The position numbers and the translations under genes are program-made. This document shows, piece after piece, positions 48,083-57,312 of a stretch of DNA of 64,000 nt. The stretch covers positions 5,074 to 69,073 of the forward strand of contig CALHVK010000115.1 in the NCBI GenBank assembly GCA_938039195.1. Reading direction: 5' to 3'. Origin of the DNA: an uncultured Carnobacteriaceae bacterium (lineage in GTDB: Bacteria; Bacillota; Bacilli; Lactobacillales; Aerococcaceae). The notes beneath the pieces were generated by a model. That model had not been told where the DNA came from. It saw nothing but the letters and a program-made list of their open reading frames with translations, and made no database searches. Position 1 is the first letter of the stretch. Every line of letters starts with the position of its first letter.

Positions 48083-48336
48083 GGCGATTATGGGATTAGT
48101 GGGGATGCTGCTAGAAAGAGAATTCTTATTATCAGCCATTGTTTATTGAAACAAAATAGCGGGATACCGGAGAAAGCCTTTGAAGTCTTTCTCCTTCGAA
48201 GCCTCAAACAAGCCGTAATGGATGAAATCCATAACGGCTTTTAATTCGCATTCGATATGATTCCCCGCTATGGTTTCAATAAATGTCTGATAAGCGAATT
48301 CTCTTTTTAATAGGTGAACGCAATCCCATAATCGCC
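48083..48336. repeat. 254-base nested inverted-repeat element B
   Basis: Successive arms pair from the outside in: GGCGATTATGGGATT (48083-48097) with AATCCCATAATCGCC (48322-48336); AAAGAGAATTC (48115-48125) with GAATTCTCTTT (48296-48306); TTATCAG (48129-48135) with CTGATAA (48287-48293); TTTATTGAAAC (48142-48152) with GTTTCAATAAA (48273-48283); ATAGCGGG (48156-48163) with CCCGCTAT (48264-48271). The head carries two side hairpins: GGAGAAAG/CTTTCTCC (48169-48194) and AGCCGTAATGGAT/ATCCATAACGGCT (48211-48239). All listed arms are perfect. Confidence 0.8.
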
Positions 48337-48436
48337 TTTTGTGGTAAAAACTCTACTCGAGGAGAGAGTTGATATATTCTATTCTCGACAAAGGGCAAGG
48401 GAGAAGGGATAGAGTGTGTGCGTTTCATAAAAAAGC

Positions 48437-48476
48437 AGATGTAACATTTTTGTTACGTAACAAAAATGTTACATCT
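48437..48476. repeat. Perfect 40-bp palindrome
   Basis: Bases 48437-48456 are exactly complementary to 48457-48476 with no loop. It can be read as two adjacent 16-bp inverted repeats, GTAACA-TTTT-TGTTAC and GTAACA-AAAA-TGTTAC. No gene start is adjacent. A double operator or cruciform-type signal are possible roles. Confidence 0.8.
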
Positions 48477-48489
48477 TGAAGTGAGAGCG

Positions 48490-48511
48490 AAATTATCATA
48501 TATGATAATTT
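48490..48511. repeat. Perfect 22-bp palindrome
   Basis: AAATTATCATA (48490-48500) and TATGATAATTT (48501-48511). Its centre ATCAT-AT-ATGAT matches the core of the tandem palindromes at 29755-29786. Confidence 0.75.
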
Positions 48512-48518
48512 TGGACAT

Positions 48519-48552
48519 AAAAAAACAGCCTTGCAAGAAGCAAAGCTGTTTC
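48519..48552 (-). terminator. Terminator of the DUF368 gene
   Basis: Arms AAACAGCCTTGC (48523-48534) and GCAAAGCTGTTT (48540-48551) pair with one mismatch; read on the minus strand the stem is followed by a T-run. Confidence 0.85.
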
Positions 48553-48557
48553 GAATG

Positions 48558-49415
48558 TTATTTATAAGTGTCTTCAAGTTTTGCCATGAATGCGCCAAGC
48601 CATGTACCGAATCCTAACATTACAACGCAAGCAAGGTATTGAACGATGTCAAATCCAGCGTAGTTTGTTGGGATAATCATTACAGTTGAAGCAAGCACAA
48701 TTCCGAAAATAAAGTGGAATAATTGTGGGTAAGCTTTCTTGAAAATGTAGTGTACAAGTTTTGAGAAGAGCGCTAATGTTACAAGCCCACCTAATGCGAT
48801 AGGAAGGATAACGCTCATGTCTAATGATTTGAAACCATCTGACATTTGTTTGTACATACCCATGTAGACGATGAAGTTTGATGGGCTAAGTCCAGGAACA
48901 ATAATCCCAAGGGCGATTAATCCGCCAGCAATCATCCAAGTGAAGAAGTTTGCTTCAACGCTTCCTTCAATAGCAGTGTTTCCTAAGTATAATAGGAAAG
49001 TTCCAACTGCGAATGAAGCTACGAGGATAATAATGTCTCGAGTTGAGCGACCTTCTTTTCCAGCTTCTTTCCAAAGAGCAGGAATTGTACCAACGATACA
49101 TCCAATGAAGAACCAAAGGATAATAGTTTCGAAGTTTCCTAATAAGTAGCTCACACCGAAGGATAGAACTACGATACCTGCTAGAGCACCGATTCCCACA
49201 GGTAAGAAGAATAAGAAGTTCTTCTTGAAGTCTTTTGTAACGTTTGCTAGGAAAGCAATTAAACGTTCATAAAGTCCAAAAATGGCAGCGAGTGCACCAC
49301 CGCTGACACCTGGTAGGATAAATCCTGATCCGATGAACATTCCTTTAAAGAATCGTAAGAACCAGTCATTTTTCTTTTGTTTATCTAATTGATGTTGTGT
49401 TGATCTTTGTTCCAT
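48558..49415 (-). CDS. DUF368 polytopic membrane protein (PopT-like)
   Basis: 285 aa from ATG at 49415, chosen because GGAGGTACT lies just upstream. About eight hydrophobic helices are visible. FILPGVSGGALAAIFGLYE near the N-terminus and GLIALGIIVPGLSPSNFIVYMGMYKQM are the two DUF368 repeat signatures (PG-S-G motifs). Members have been linked to recycling of polyprenyl-phosphate carrier lipids to the inner leaflet. That role is family knowledge, not read from this sequence. Promoter at 49447-49474. Confidence 0.85.
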   Translation of the reverse strand: MEQRSTQHQLDKQKKNDWFLRFFKGMFIGSGFILPGVSGGALAAIFGLYERLIAFLANVTKDFKKNFLFFLPVGIGALAGIVVLSFGVSYLLGNFETIILWFFIGCIVGTIPALWKEAGKEGRSTRDIIILVASFAVGTFLLYLGNTAIEGSVEANFFTWMIAGGLIALGIIVPGLSPSNFIVYMGMYKQMSDGFKSLDMSVILPIALGGLVTLALFSKLVHYIFKKAYPQLFHFIFGIVLASTVMIIPTNYAGFDIVQYLACVVMLGFGTWLGAFMAKLEDTYK

Positions 49416-49446
49416 AGTACCTCCGATAAAAATTTCTATGTAACCT

Positions 49447-49474
49447 ATTATACTGCAAAATGAAAGATGAGCAA
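49447..49474 (-). promoter_or_regulatory. Promoter of the DUF368 gene
   Basis: On the minus strand: -35 TTGCTC (49474-49469), 16-base spacer, -10 TATAAT (49452-49447). Confidence 0.68.
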
Positions 49475-49510
49475 GTAATGTTAAGACTCTTAAGCAAAAC
49501 TTTCCATTCA

Positions 49511-49539
49511 TTGCGTCTGAAATGCTTTTTTGATATAAT
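49511..49539 (+). promoter_or_regulatory. degV promoter
   Basis: -35 TTGCGT (49511-49516), 17-base spacer, extended -10 TGA-TATAAT (49531-49539). Confidence 0.78.
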
Positions 49540-49610
49540 CGAGAGGTGAAAGCTTCAATTTTTTTGACTTTCGTGTTCTATCATTTTCTAATGTGAAAGG
49601 AGTTGAATGG

Positions 49611-50486
49611 ATGAAAATTGCTGTAGTTACAGATAGTACGGCTTACTTAACAAAAGAAGAACTAGCTGATTTAGGTGTTTACGTGATGCCATTGTCTGTT
49701 ATTTTTGGACAAGAAACATACCGTGAAGATATCGATATTTCAGCAGAAGAGTTTTACGCAAAAGTAAAAACTTCTTCAGTCTTTCCAACAAGTACACAAC
49801 CACCAGTAGGAGAAAGTTACGAATTATTCCGTGAACTTGCAAAAGATTATGACGCTATTATTCCTATTACTATTTCTAGCGGAATTAGTGGAACTTACCA
49901 AACTTGTGTGGCTGTTGCTGAAGATATGAAAGACGAAGTAGCCATTTATCCAATCGATTCAGGTATTAGTTGTGCTCCGCAAGCACGTGCAGTAAAACTT
50001 GCCGCTATTATGGCGAATTCTGGAGAGTATTCACCAGAAGAAATCGTTGAAACTGTACAACGTCTAGTGGATCGTACAACAGCTTACTTTATCGTTGATG
50101 ATTTAAGCAACTTACAACGTGGTGGACGTTTATCTGCAGGGGCTGCATTAGTGGGGTCTATGTTGAAAATTAAGCCAATCTTGACATTCGTTGATAAGAA
50201 AATCGTTCCTTTCGAAAAAATTCGTACGCAACAAAAAGCGATGAAACGAATTGAACAATTATTCGCAGACGAAACAGGAACAACAGATGGTGACGGCTAT
50301 GAATTAGTCATTATCCATGCAAATGCTCCAGAAGCTGCCGAAGCTTGGAGACAAAAAATGCAAGAACAATATCCTAAATTACGTACTTCATTATCGTATT
50401 TTGGACCTGTAGTAGGAACTCACCTTGGTGAAGGTGCCTTAGGGTTCTCATGGGATATCGTACAAGAAAAGAATTTAGAAAAATAA
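49611..50486 (+). CDS. DegV-family fatty-acid-binding protein (FakB-like)
   Basis: 291 aa from ATG 49611, behind GAAAGGAG; an in-frame GTG at 49593 coincides with that RBS. DegV proteins bind a fatty acid and present it to FakA kinase for phosphorylation and lipid synthesis. Motifs: KIAVVTDSTAYLTKEE (2-17), TSTQPPVGE near 60-68, ISSGISGTYQ near 92-101, and the ligand-contact region NLQRGGRLS near 165-173. No FakA gene is nearby. Its transcript likely ends at the hairpin 50496-50523. Confidence 0.9.
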   Translation: MKIAVVTDSTAYLTKEELADLGVYVMPLSVIFGQETYREDIDISAEEFYAKVKTSSVFPTSTQPPVGESYELFRELAKDYDAIIPITISSGISGTYQTCVAVAEDMKDEVAIYPIDSGISCAPQARAVKLAAIMANSGEYSPEEIVETVQRLVDRTTAYFIVDDLSNLQRGGRLSAGAALVGSMLKIKPILTFVDKKIVPFEKIRTQQKAMKRIEQLFADETGTTDGDGYELVIIHANAPEAAEAWRQKMQEQYPKLRTSLSYFGPVVGTHLGEGALGFSWDIVQEKNLEK

Positions 50487-50495
50487 ATTTTTAGG

Positions 50496-50523
50496 GGAGC
50501 AGAGACATCTGCTTCCTTTTTTT
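50496..50523 (+). terminator. Terminator after degV
   Basis: Arms 50496-50504 and 50509-50517 (GGGAGCAGA with TCTGCTTCC, one G·U pair), loop GACA, then TTTTTT. Confidence 0.85.
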
Positions 50524-50548
50524 CATATCTTTTGTTGAGGTGATAGAT

Positions 50549-51646
50549 ATGAATATCGTTAGAACCAAAACAGGAGAGTTGATTCATGCCACACAAATTA
50601 AAGAAGATGAAGTTTATTTTTGCCCGGAATGCGGAGAAGAAGTGACTAGGAAAGTTTCCAGAAATGGCGTCGTGTTCTTTTCACATATGCCTAAAAAACA
50701 TCGTCAGGAAGAAACAATCGCACATCAAGAGGGGAAACATTTATTGCTGGAGAGTTTAAAGAGCCATGGATTTCATGCAGAACTCGAACCTTATATAGCA
50801 TCTATTGAACAAATCCCGGATATCGTCGTGACAGAGGAGAAACGTACGTGGTGCATCGAGTATCAATGCAGTGTGATTCCTACGGAAGAAATCGTGGAGC
50901 GAACACGACATTTGGGAGAGATTGAAATGTCGGTTGACTGGGTTCTAGGGGAGAATTACGAGAGTCAGCATAAATTGACGGACACCTTTAGCTACTTAAT
51001 GAAATACCATCCACAACTTGGGAACTATCTGATTTTCTTTGTGAAGGGTGAGATGATTTTTCATACGCACATTAAGGTGAAACCTCGTTCGCAGCAGATA
51101 GCGTTTCAAGTCGTACGAGTGCCGCTTGTGGCCTTCTCATGGAAAAAATGGAGAAAGCTAGTCGAAGATTCTGTTCCAGTAAAAGCACACTTAAAGCCAG
51201 ATGGTGCGATAGAATGGACGCCAAGAGACACGATGCTCTTTAAGAAATTAGCCTCTCCGCTAACGAGGGCATTTCTTGTGAAGTTATATCGATGCAGGCA
51301 AACGCTTGAAGATTTGCCAAGCCGTTTCTTGACCTTTCCGATTTATGCAGAGACGTTTAAGGTACCCAATCTTGTCTGGAAAGGACATGCGTGGATCCTG
51401 TTGGAACAAATGGCTTACACAGGAGACGTCGAAATGATGGATTTTGTAAAGCGAGTGGGAGAAGTTTGGCGTCCGCTCATGCGCCCTGTTCCGAATCCTG
51501 AAAGCCAGATGGAAGCCTGTCTCTGGGAGTTGTTAGATGAGCTTTTAGCCGACAAGAAAATAAAGCTAGGCTATCCAAAATCAAAAATGAACCGTTTGCA
51601 AAAGAAGGGTGATTTTGGTAAAATATTGGTGAGTGTAGAGGGATGA
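50549..51646 (+). CDS. coiA: Competence protein CoiA
   Basis: 365 aa from ATG 50549, behind TTGAGGTG; an in-frame GTG at 50540 overlaps the RBS. CoiA acts in the cytoplasm on incoming transforming DNA to help recombination. The N-terminus has a CPECGEE zinc-like motif and FFSHMPKKHRQEE. The nuclease-like core includes EGKHLLLESLKSHGF, then PDIVVTEEKRTWCIEYQCS (about 90-108) with an acidic/Glu-x-Gln active-site pattern. The C-terminal half is helical and variable. No CinA box was identified in the short upstream gap. Confidence 0.9.
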   Translation: MNIVRTKTGELIHATQIKEDEVYFCPECGEEVTRKVSRNGVVFFSHMPKKHRQEETIAHQEGKHLLLESLKSHGFHAELEPYIASIEQIPDIVVTEEKRTWCIEYQCSVIPTEEIVERTRHLGEIEMSVDWVLGENYESQHKLTDTFSYLMKYHPQLGNYLIFFVKGEMIFHTHIKVKPRSQQIAFQVVRVPLVAFSWKKWRKLVEDSVPVKAHLKPDGAIEWTPRDTMLFKKLASPLTRAFLVKLYRCRQTLEDLPSRFLTFPIYAETFKVPNLVWKGHAWILLEQMAYTGDVEMMDFVKRVGEVWRPLMRPVPNPESQMEACLWELLDELLADKKIKLGYPKSKMNRLQKKGDFGKILVSVEG

Positions 51647-51851
51647 AAAGGCAAATATAGATAATTATGGTAACTGTATATCCAATGATTTAATCCTTTC
51701 AACTATACTTGCATCAGGCATTTATAGGCATAATTATTTGATGAAGATTTGTCATCATCCTCCTATCTGGGGCTATGGAAAAACCATGGCCCCTTCCTAG
51801 TTTGCTAGGGCAATATCAGGGCACGGTTAGTGCAAGGAAAGGAAGTTTTTC
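51647..51851 (+). other. Leader region of the nucleoside catabolism operon
   Basis: 205 bases between coiA and the phosphorylase gene. Near its end GGGGC-T-ATGG (51770-51779) pairs with CCATGGCCCC (51784-51793), followed by CCTAG-TTTG-CTAGG (51797-51810) and GCAC/GTGC. The spacing between these stems and lack of a U-run do not fit a simple terminator. I do not recognise a known riboswitch class. Confidence 0.45.
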
Positions 51852-52625
51852 ATGAAATATGCAGAAGAAGGATTACAATATCATATTCACACACGTAAAG
51901 GCGATGTCGGTCGTTATGTGATTTTACCAGGGGATCCAAAACGTTGTGCAAAAATCGCAGAACATTTTGAAGATGCAAAACTGGTGGCAGATAATCGCGA
52001 GTACGTGACCTATACAGGTTATTTAGATGGAGAAAAAGTTAGTGTGACATCAACAGGGATTGGTGGACCATCTGCTGCAATCGCACTTGAAGAATTAGTG
52101 CGCAGTGGTGCAGATACATTTGTGCGTGTAGGAACTTGTGGTGGGATTGATGTTGACGTTAAAGGCGGCGATATCGTGATTGCGACAGGTGCGATTCGTA
52201 CAGAAGGAACAACACGTGAGTACGCACCAATCGAATTTCCAGCGATTGCCAACTACGATGTAGTAACAGCATTGTTAAAGGCTGGTAAAGACTTAGGTTA
52301 CACAACACATGCAGGCGTTGTTCAATGTAAAGATTCTTTCTACGGACAACACGAACCACAAGTGATGCCAGTTAGCTATGACTTGCAAAACAAATGGGAA
52401 GCTTGGAAACGTCTTGGCGTGAAGGCTTCTGAAATGGAATCTGCAGCATTGTTTGTTGTAGCAAGCCACTTAGGCGTTCGCGTTGGATCTACTTTCCTAG
52501 TAGTAGGAAACCAAGAACGTGAGGCAGCAGGATTATCAAACCCAATCGTTCACGATACAGAAGCAGCGATTAAAGTTGCCGTTGAAGCACTTCGTAACTT
52601 AATTAAGGAAGACCGCGCAAAATAG
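51852..52625 (+). CDS. udp: Uridine phosphorylase
   Basis: 257 aa, nucleoside phosphorylase-I family. It splits uridine (often deoxyuridine) with phosphate to uracil and (deoxy)ribose-1-phosphate. [17 protein letters not shown] (about 22-38) carries the phosphate site and VRVGTCGGI near 95-103 is conserved. SEMESAALF (about 195-203) provides the ribose-binding residues. The downstream deoC handles the deoxyribose phosphate, and upp (3558) can use the uracil. RBS AAAGGAAG. Confidence 0.9.
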   Translation: MKYAEEGLQYHIHTRKGDVGRYVILPGDPKRCAKIAEHFEDAKLVADNREYVTYTGYLDGEKVSVTSTGIGGPSAAIALEELVRSGADTFVRVGTCGGIDVDVKGGDIVIATGAIRTEGTTREYAPIEFPAIANYDVVTALLKAGKDLGYTTHAGVVQCKDSFYGQHEPQVMPVSYDLQNKWEAWKRLGVKASEMESAALFVVASHLGVRVGSTFLVVGNQEREAAGLSNPIVHDTEAAIKVAVEALRNLIKEDRAK

Positions 52626-52639
52626 GAAAGAGGGATTAT

Positions 52640-53311
52640 ATGGAAATCAAAGAAATCTTGAAAACAGTAGACCATACATTGCTATTGCCAGCATCAACTT
52701 GGAGCGAGATTAAAGAGATTTTGGATGATGCGATGAAGTACGAAACAGCTTCAGCATGTATCCCAGCTTCTTTTGTCAAACGTGCTAGCGAATACGTGGA
52801 TGGCAAATTAGCAATTTGTACCGTTATCGGATTCCCAAACGGCTATAGCACAACAGCGACAAAAGTCTTCGAGGCAAAAGACGCTATCCAAAATGGGGCA
52901 AAAGAAATTGATATGGTCATTAATATTGGAGATGTGAAAGACGGACGTTTTGATGTAGTCGAAGATGAAATTCGTCAAATTCATGAAGCATGTAATGGTC
53001 ATATTTTAAAAGTCATTATCGAAACAGCGCTTCTTACAGAAGAAGAAATCATCAAAATGTGCGAAGTTGTGACAAAAGCAGGTGCGGAATTCATCAAGAC
53101 TTCAACAGGTTTCTCAACAGCTGGTGCAACATTTGAGCACGTAGCATTAATGAAGAAACACGTTGGCGAAGGCGTTCTTGTGAAGGCTGCTGGTGGGATT
53201 TCTAGCATTGAAGATGCAGAAAAATTCATCGAATTAGGAGCGAGTCGTCTTGGAACAAGTCGGATTGTGAAAATCGTGAAGAATCAATCAGTAGAAGAGG
53301 GCACGTATTAG
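52640..53311 (+). CDS. deoC: Deoxyribose-phosphate aldolase
   Basis: 223 aa TIM barrel. It cleaves deoxyribose-5-phosphate to glyceraldehyde-3-phosphate and acetaldehyde. The Schiff-base lysine lies in [18 protein letters not shown] (about 152-158), and the second lysine in VKAAGGI near 183. Starts 14 bases after udp with AAAGAGGGA ahead. Phosphopentomutase, needed to link the two steps, is not in the window. A terminator overlaps the next promoter. Confidence 0.94.
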   Translation: MEIKEILKTVDHTLLLPASTWSEIKEILDDAMKYETASACIPASFVKRASEYVDGKLAICTVIGFPNGYSTTATKVFEAKDAIQNGAKEIDMVINIGDVKDGRFDVVEDEIRQIHEACNGHILKVIIETALLTEEEIIKMCEVVTKAGAEFIKTSTGFSTAGATFEHVALMKKHVGEGVLVKAAGGISSIEDAEKFIELGASRLGTSRIVKIVKNQSVEEGTY

Positions 53312-53340
53312 TCCCAAAAAACTAGATAAAATCTAAATTT

Positions 53341-53375
53341 CCCAAGTGTTGTCGACCTTGACGATGCTTGGGATT
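53341..53375 (+). terminator. Probable terminator after deoC, overlapping the rpoB promoter
   Basis: CCCAAGTGTTGTC (53341-53353) pairs with GACGATGCTTGGG (53360-53372), mostly perfect with several G·U pairs; only a short T-run follows. Its right arm contains the -35 box of the next promoter. Confidence 0.65.
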
Positions 53376-53386
53376 TTGTGTATAAT
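53358..53386 (+). promoter_or_regulatory. rpoBC promoter
   Basis: -35 TTGACG (53358-53363), 17-base spacer, -10 TATAAT (53381-53386): the best sigma-A match seen in the window. It gives a leader of about 225 bases. Confidence 0.85.
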
Positions 53387-53466
53387 AATATAACGCAATA
53401 AGTGTGGATTTTAATCGATGTGAGGGTTGAAATATTGTCCAATTCCTTACAAATAAAGGCTTAAAA

Positions 53467-53522
53467 CAAAAGAATTTGCATTTTTCACAAATGACAGCAA
53501 ACAATTCTTTTGGTTTTTTTTT
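53467..53522 (+). terminator. Intrinsic terminator/attenuator inside the rpoB leader
   Basis: Perfect 10-bp arms CAAAAGAATT (53467-53476) and AATTCTTTTG (53503-53512), with inner TGC/GCA, are followed by nine T residues (53514-53522). It lies about 130 bases after the promoter and 97 bases before the rpoB start. A further repeat TAAATGT/ACATTTA (about 53564-53590) lies between it and the gene. Either rpoBC is attenuated here or a short RNA is made. The 308-base gap 53312-53619 has no gene. Confidence 0.75.
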
Positions 53523-53619
53523 GTTTAAAAATCGACCGAAATCTCCATTTGTTACGAACTTTTAATAAATGTCATCAAAATGTAACATTTATCAATACTA
53601 ATTATTAGGGGTGGAAGAG

Positions 53620-56600
53620 TTGGCACATCATGATGTGAAATACGGTAGACACCGTGTGCGTAGAAGTTATGCACGAATCAGTGAAGTATTAGAATTACCT
53701 AATCTGATTGAAATCCAAACAGATTCTTACCAATGGTTCTTAGATGAAGGTATCCGTGAAATGTTCAAGGATATTTCTCCAATCGAAGACCACACTGGTA
53801 ACTTATCATTGGAATTCTTAGATTATGAATTACATGCTCCAAAATATAACTTACAAGAAGCTAGAAATCACGACGCAAATTACGCGGCTCCAATATACGT
53901 GAAAATGCGTTTAGTGAACAAAGAAACTGGCGAAGTGAAAGACCAAGAAGTATTCTTCGGTGACTTCCCATTAATGACTGAAATGGGTACATTTATCATT
54001 AATGGTGCAGAACGTGTAATTGTATCTCAATTAGTTCGTTCTCCAGGTGCTTATTTCCATGACAGACCTGACAAAAACGGTAAACAATTATATGGTTCAA
54101 CATTAATTCCAAACCGTGGTGCATGGTTAGAGTATGAAACAGACTCAAAAGACATTTCTTATGTGCGTATCGACCGTACTCGTAAAATCCCATTAACGGT
54201 ATTAGTTCGTGCGTTAGGTTTCGGTTCAGATGACCTTATCCAAGAAATCTTCGGGGATAGCGAAACATTACGTTTAACATTAGATAAAGATGTTCATAAA
54301 CGTATGGATGAATCTCGTACAGAAGAAGCATTAAAAGACATTTATGATCGTCTACGTCCGGGTGAACCAAAAACAGCTGAAAGTTCACGTAACTTATTAA
54401 CAGCTCGTTTCTTCGACCCACGCCGCTATGACTTAGCTGCAGTAGGACGCTACAAAGTAAACAAAAAATTACATCTTAAAAATCGCTTATTACACCAAAC
54501 AATCGCTGAGAATTTAGTGGATCCTGAAACAGGAGAAATCGTTGTTGAAAAAGGAACTGTTCTTGAACGCGATGTAATGGAAAAAGTAGTAGAAGTACTT
54601 GAAAAAGGTGCGAACCTATTCACTTTACATCCATCAGAAGACGGTGTAATCAAAGAGCCAGTAACGATTCAATCAGTTGAGATTTATGCTCCAAATGATG
54701 CAGAACGCGTGATTAAAGTCATCGGTAACGGAAACGTAGCTGAAGATGTGAAACACGTAACTGCAAGCGACATTATCGCAACAATCAGTTACTTCTTAAA
54801 CCTTTACGAGGGAATCGGAACAACAGACGATATCGACCACTTAGGAAATCGTCGTATCCGTTCAGTAGGGGAATTGTTACAAAACCAATTCCGTATCGGT
54901 TTATCTCGTATGGAACGTGTGGTTCGCGAACGTATGTCTATCCAAGACACTGCAACAGTGACACCACAACAATTAGTAAACATTCGTCCAGTAGTTGCGG
55001 CAATTAAAGAGTTCTTCGGATCTTCTCAATTATCACAATTCATGGACCAAACAAACCCATTAGGAGAGTTAACACACAAACGCCGTCTATCAGCGTTAGG
55101 ACCTGGTGGTTTGACTCGTGACCGTGCCGGCTATGAAGTTCGTGACGTTCACTATTCTCACTATGGCCGTATGTGTCCTATTGAAACTCCTGAGGGACCA
55201 AACATCGGGTTGATCAACAGCTTATCAACATATGCGAAGATCAACAAATATGGTTTCATCGAAACTCCATACCGTCGTGTAGACTGGAACACTCATAAAG
55301 TTACAGATAAAATCGACTACTTAACAGCTGACGAAGAAGATAGCTTCGTAGTAGCGCAAGCCAACTCTCCATTAAATGAAGACGGAAGCTTCGTGAACGA
55401 TGTTGTTATGGCGCGTTACGTATCTGAAAACTTAGAAGTACCAGTTGAACGAGTTGACTACATGGACGTTTCTCCAAAACAAGTAGTTGCAGTTGCGACA
55501 GCATGTATTCCGTTCTTAGAAAACGACGACTCAAACCGTGCGTTGATGGGTGCGAACATGCAACGTCAAGCTGTTCCATTGTTAAATCCAAAAGCACCAT
55601 TCATCGGTACAGGTATGGAATACGTATCTGCGCATGACTCAGGGGTTGCCTTGTTATGTAAACGTGATGGTGTTGTCGAATTCGTAGATGCTAAAGAAGT
55701 ACGTGTACGTACAGCTGAAGGCACATTAGATACTTACCAAATCACTAAGTTCCACGGATCAAACGCGGGTATGTGTTACAACCAACGTCCAATCGTGGCA
55801 CAAGGGGATAAAGTAGTTAAAGGCGAAATCCTAGCAGACGGACCTTCTATGGAAAAAGGTGAATTAGCATTAGGACAAAACGTTCTAGTAGCGTTCATGA
55901 CTTGGGAAGGTTACAACTACGAGGATGCGGTTATCATGAGTGAACGTCTAGTAAAAGACGATGTGTATACATCAATCCACATCGACGACTACGATTCAGA
56001 AGCTCGTGATACAAAACTTGGACCTGAAGAAATTACTCGTGAAATTCCAAACGTTGGGGAAGACGCATTGAAGAACCTTGACGCTGACGGAATTATCCGT
56101 ATCGGTGCCGAAGTTAAAGATGGTGACATCTTAGTCGGTAAAGTAACTCCTAAAGGGTTAACAGAACAATCACCAGAAGAACGTTTATTACACGCAATCT
56201 TCGGTGAAAAAGCTCGTGAAGTTCGTGACACGTCTCTACGTGTACCTCACGGCGGTGGCGGTATTGTCCGCGATGTACGTGTGTTCACACGTGCAGCAGG
56301 TGATGAATTAGCACCTGGCGTAAACAAATTAGTTCGTGTATATATTGTACAAAAACGTAAAATCAATGAAGGGGATAAGATGGCCGGACGTCACGGTAAT
56401 AAAGGGGTTGTTTCCCGTATTATGCCGGAAGAAGATATGCCATTCTTACCAGATGGAACACCAGTTGACATCATGTTAAACCCATTAGGGGTACCTTCAC
56501 GTATGAACATCGGACAAGTGTTAGAGTTACACTTAGGGATGGCTGCTCGTGAATTAGGTATTTACATCGCAACACCAGTATTCGATGGTGCGCAAGATGA

Positions 56601-57261
56601 AGACGTATGGGGAACTGTTGCAGAAGCGGGTATGGCTCGTGATGCGAAAACAATTCTATATGATGGACGTACAGGGGAACCATTCGATAACCGTGTGTCA
56701 GTAGGGGTTATGTACATGATCAAACTTGCCCACATGGTTGACGACAAACTTCACGCTCGTTCAATTGGACCATACTCACTAGTTACACAACAACCTCTTG
56801 GAGGTAAAGCGCAATTTGGTGGACAACGTTTCGGGGAAATGGAAGTATGGGCACTGGAAGCTTATGGTGCTGCTTATACATTACAAGAAATCCTAACGTA
56901 CAAATCAGATGACGTTGTTGGTCGTGTGAAGACTTACGAATCAATCGTTAAAGGTCAACAAATTTCACGTCCAGGTGTACCTGAATCATTCCGCGTATTA
57001 GTAAAAGAATTACAAGCTTTAGGTCTTGATATGAAAGTACTTGACGCACAAGATGAAGAAATCAAACTTGAAGATATGGACGAAGACGAAGGAATTCGTT
57101 TCAGTGACGTTGAAAGAACAAATGATAGACGTGCTCAATTAGATGAGTATTCTGATCGTGCAGCTGAATTATCAGCAGCAGAAGAAGCAGCTGACGCAGC
57201 TGAAGAAGATGCAGCCGATGTAGAAGACGTTGAAGACAATTTTGATACTGACGAAGAGTAA
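53620..57261 (+). CDS. rpoB: RNA polymerase beta subunit
   Basis: 1213 aa from TTG 53620, placed 7-8 bases after AGGGGTGG; an in-frame GTG at 53611 overlaps this site. The start [12 protein letters not shown] is typical. The rifampicin-binding cluster ([30 protein letters not shown], near 471-500) is wild-type in appearance. The C-terminus has a long acidic Ala/Asp/Glu tail (about 1170-1213). It is separated from the rplJL genes and is followed by rpoC after 51 bases. Confidence 0.97.
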   Translation: MAHHDVKYGRHRVRRSYARISEVLELPNLIEIQTDSYQWFLDEGIREMFKDISPIEDHTGNLSLEFLDYELHAPKYNLQEARNHDANYAAPIYVKMRLVNKETGEVKDQEVFFGDFPLMTEMGTFIINGAERVIVSQLVRSPGAYFHDRPDKNGKQLYGSTLIPNRGAWLEYETDSKDISYVRIDRTRKIPLTVLVRALGFGSDDLIQEIFGDSETLRLTLDKDVHKRMDESRTEEALKDIYDRLRPGEPKTAESSRNLLTARFFDPRRYDLAAVGRYKVNKKLHLKNRLLHQTIAENLVDPETGEIVVEKGTVLERDVMEKVVEVLEKGANLFTLHPSEDGVIKEPVTIQSVEIYAPNDAERVIKVIGNGNVAEDVKHVTASDIIATISYFLNLYEGIGTTDDIDHLGNRRIRSVGELLQNQFRIGLSRMERVVRERMSIQDTATVTPQQLVNIRPVVAAIKEFFGSSQLSQFMDQTNPLGELTHKRRLSALGPGGLTRDRAGYEVRDVHYSHYGRMCPIETPEGPNIGLINSLSTYAKINKYGFIETPYRRVDWNTHKVTDKIDYLTADEEDSFVVAQANSPLNEDGSFVNDVVMARYVSENLEVPVERVDYMDVSPKQVVAVATACIPFLENDDSNRALMGANMQRQAVPLLNPKAPFIGTGMEYVSAHDSGVALLCKRDGVVEFVDAKEVRVRTAEGTLDTYQITKFHGSNAGMCYNQRPIVAQGDKVVKGEILADGPSMEKGELALGQNVLVAFMTWEGYNYEDAVIMSERLVKDDVYTSIHIDDYDSEARDTKLGPEEITREIPNVGEDALKNLDADGIIRIGAEVKDGDILVGKVTPKGLTEQSPEERLLHAIFGEKAREVRDTSLRVPHGGGGIVRDVRVFTRAAGDELAPGVNKLVRVYIVQKRKINEGDKMAGRHGNKGVVSRIMPEEDMPFLPDGTPVDIMLNPLGVPSRMNIGQVLELHLGMAARELGIYIATPVFDGAQDEDVWGTVAEAGMARDAKTILYDGRTGEPFDNRVSVGVMYMIKLAHMVDDKLHARSIGPYSLVTQQPLGGKAQFGGQRFGEMEVWALEAYGAAYTLQEILTYKSDDVVGRVKTYESIVKGQQISRPGVPESFRVLVKELQALGLDMKVLDAQDEEIKLEDMDEDEGIRFSDVERTNDRRAQLDEYSDRAAELSAAEEAADAAEEDAADVEDVEDNFDTDEE

Positions 57262-57312
57262 TAGAACTATTGGAATCGTAGGGCAATTCCAAAAGAAAGG
57301 GAGGTAGGCCCC

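Larger units (their letters stand above)
48019..48557. other. rpmE2–DUF368 convergent intergenic region
   Basis: 539 bases with no credible gene. In order: rpmE2 terminator, the nested inverted-repeat element (48083-48336), a hairpin AACTCT/AGAGTT (48349-48370) that is nearly an inverted copy of the rpmE2 terminator, a perfect 40-bp palindrome (48437-48476), a 22-bp palindrome (48490-48511), and the DUF368 terminator. Confidence 0.7.

Noticed and set aside
47867..48244. 125-codon frame across the end of rpmE2 and the nested repeat.
   Set aside because: It starts inside rpmE2 in another frame and continues through the terminator and the inverted-repeat arms; no RBS and no protein-like composition.
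48083..48336. CRISPR or tRNA-like reading of the nested repeat.
   Set aside because: No repeat-spacer periodicity, and the arms do not form a tRNA fold.
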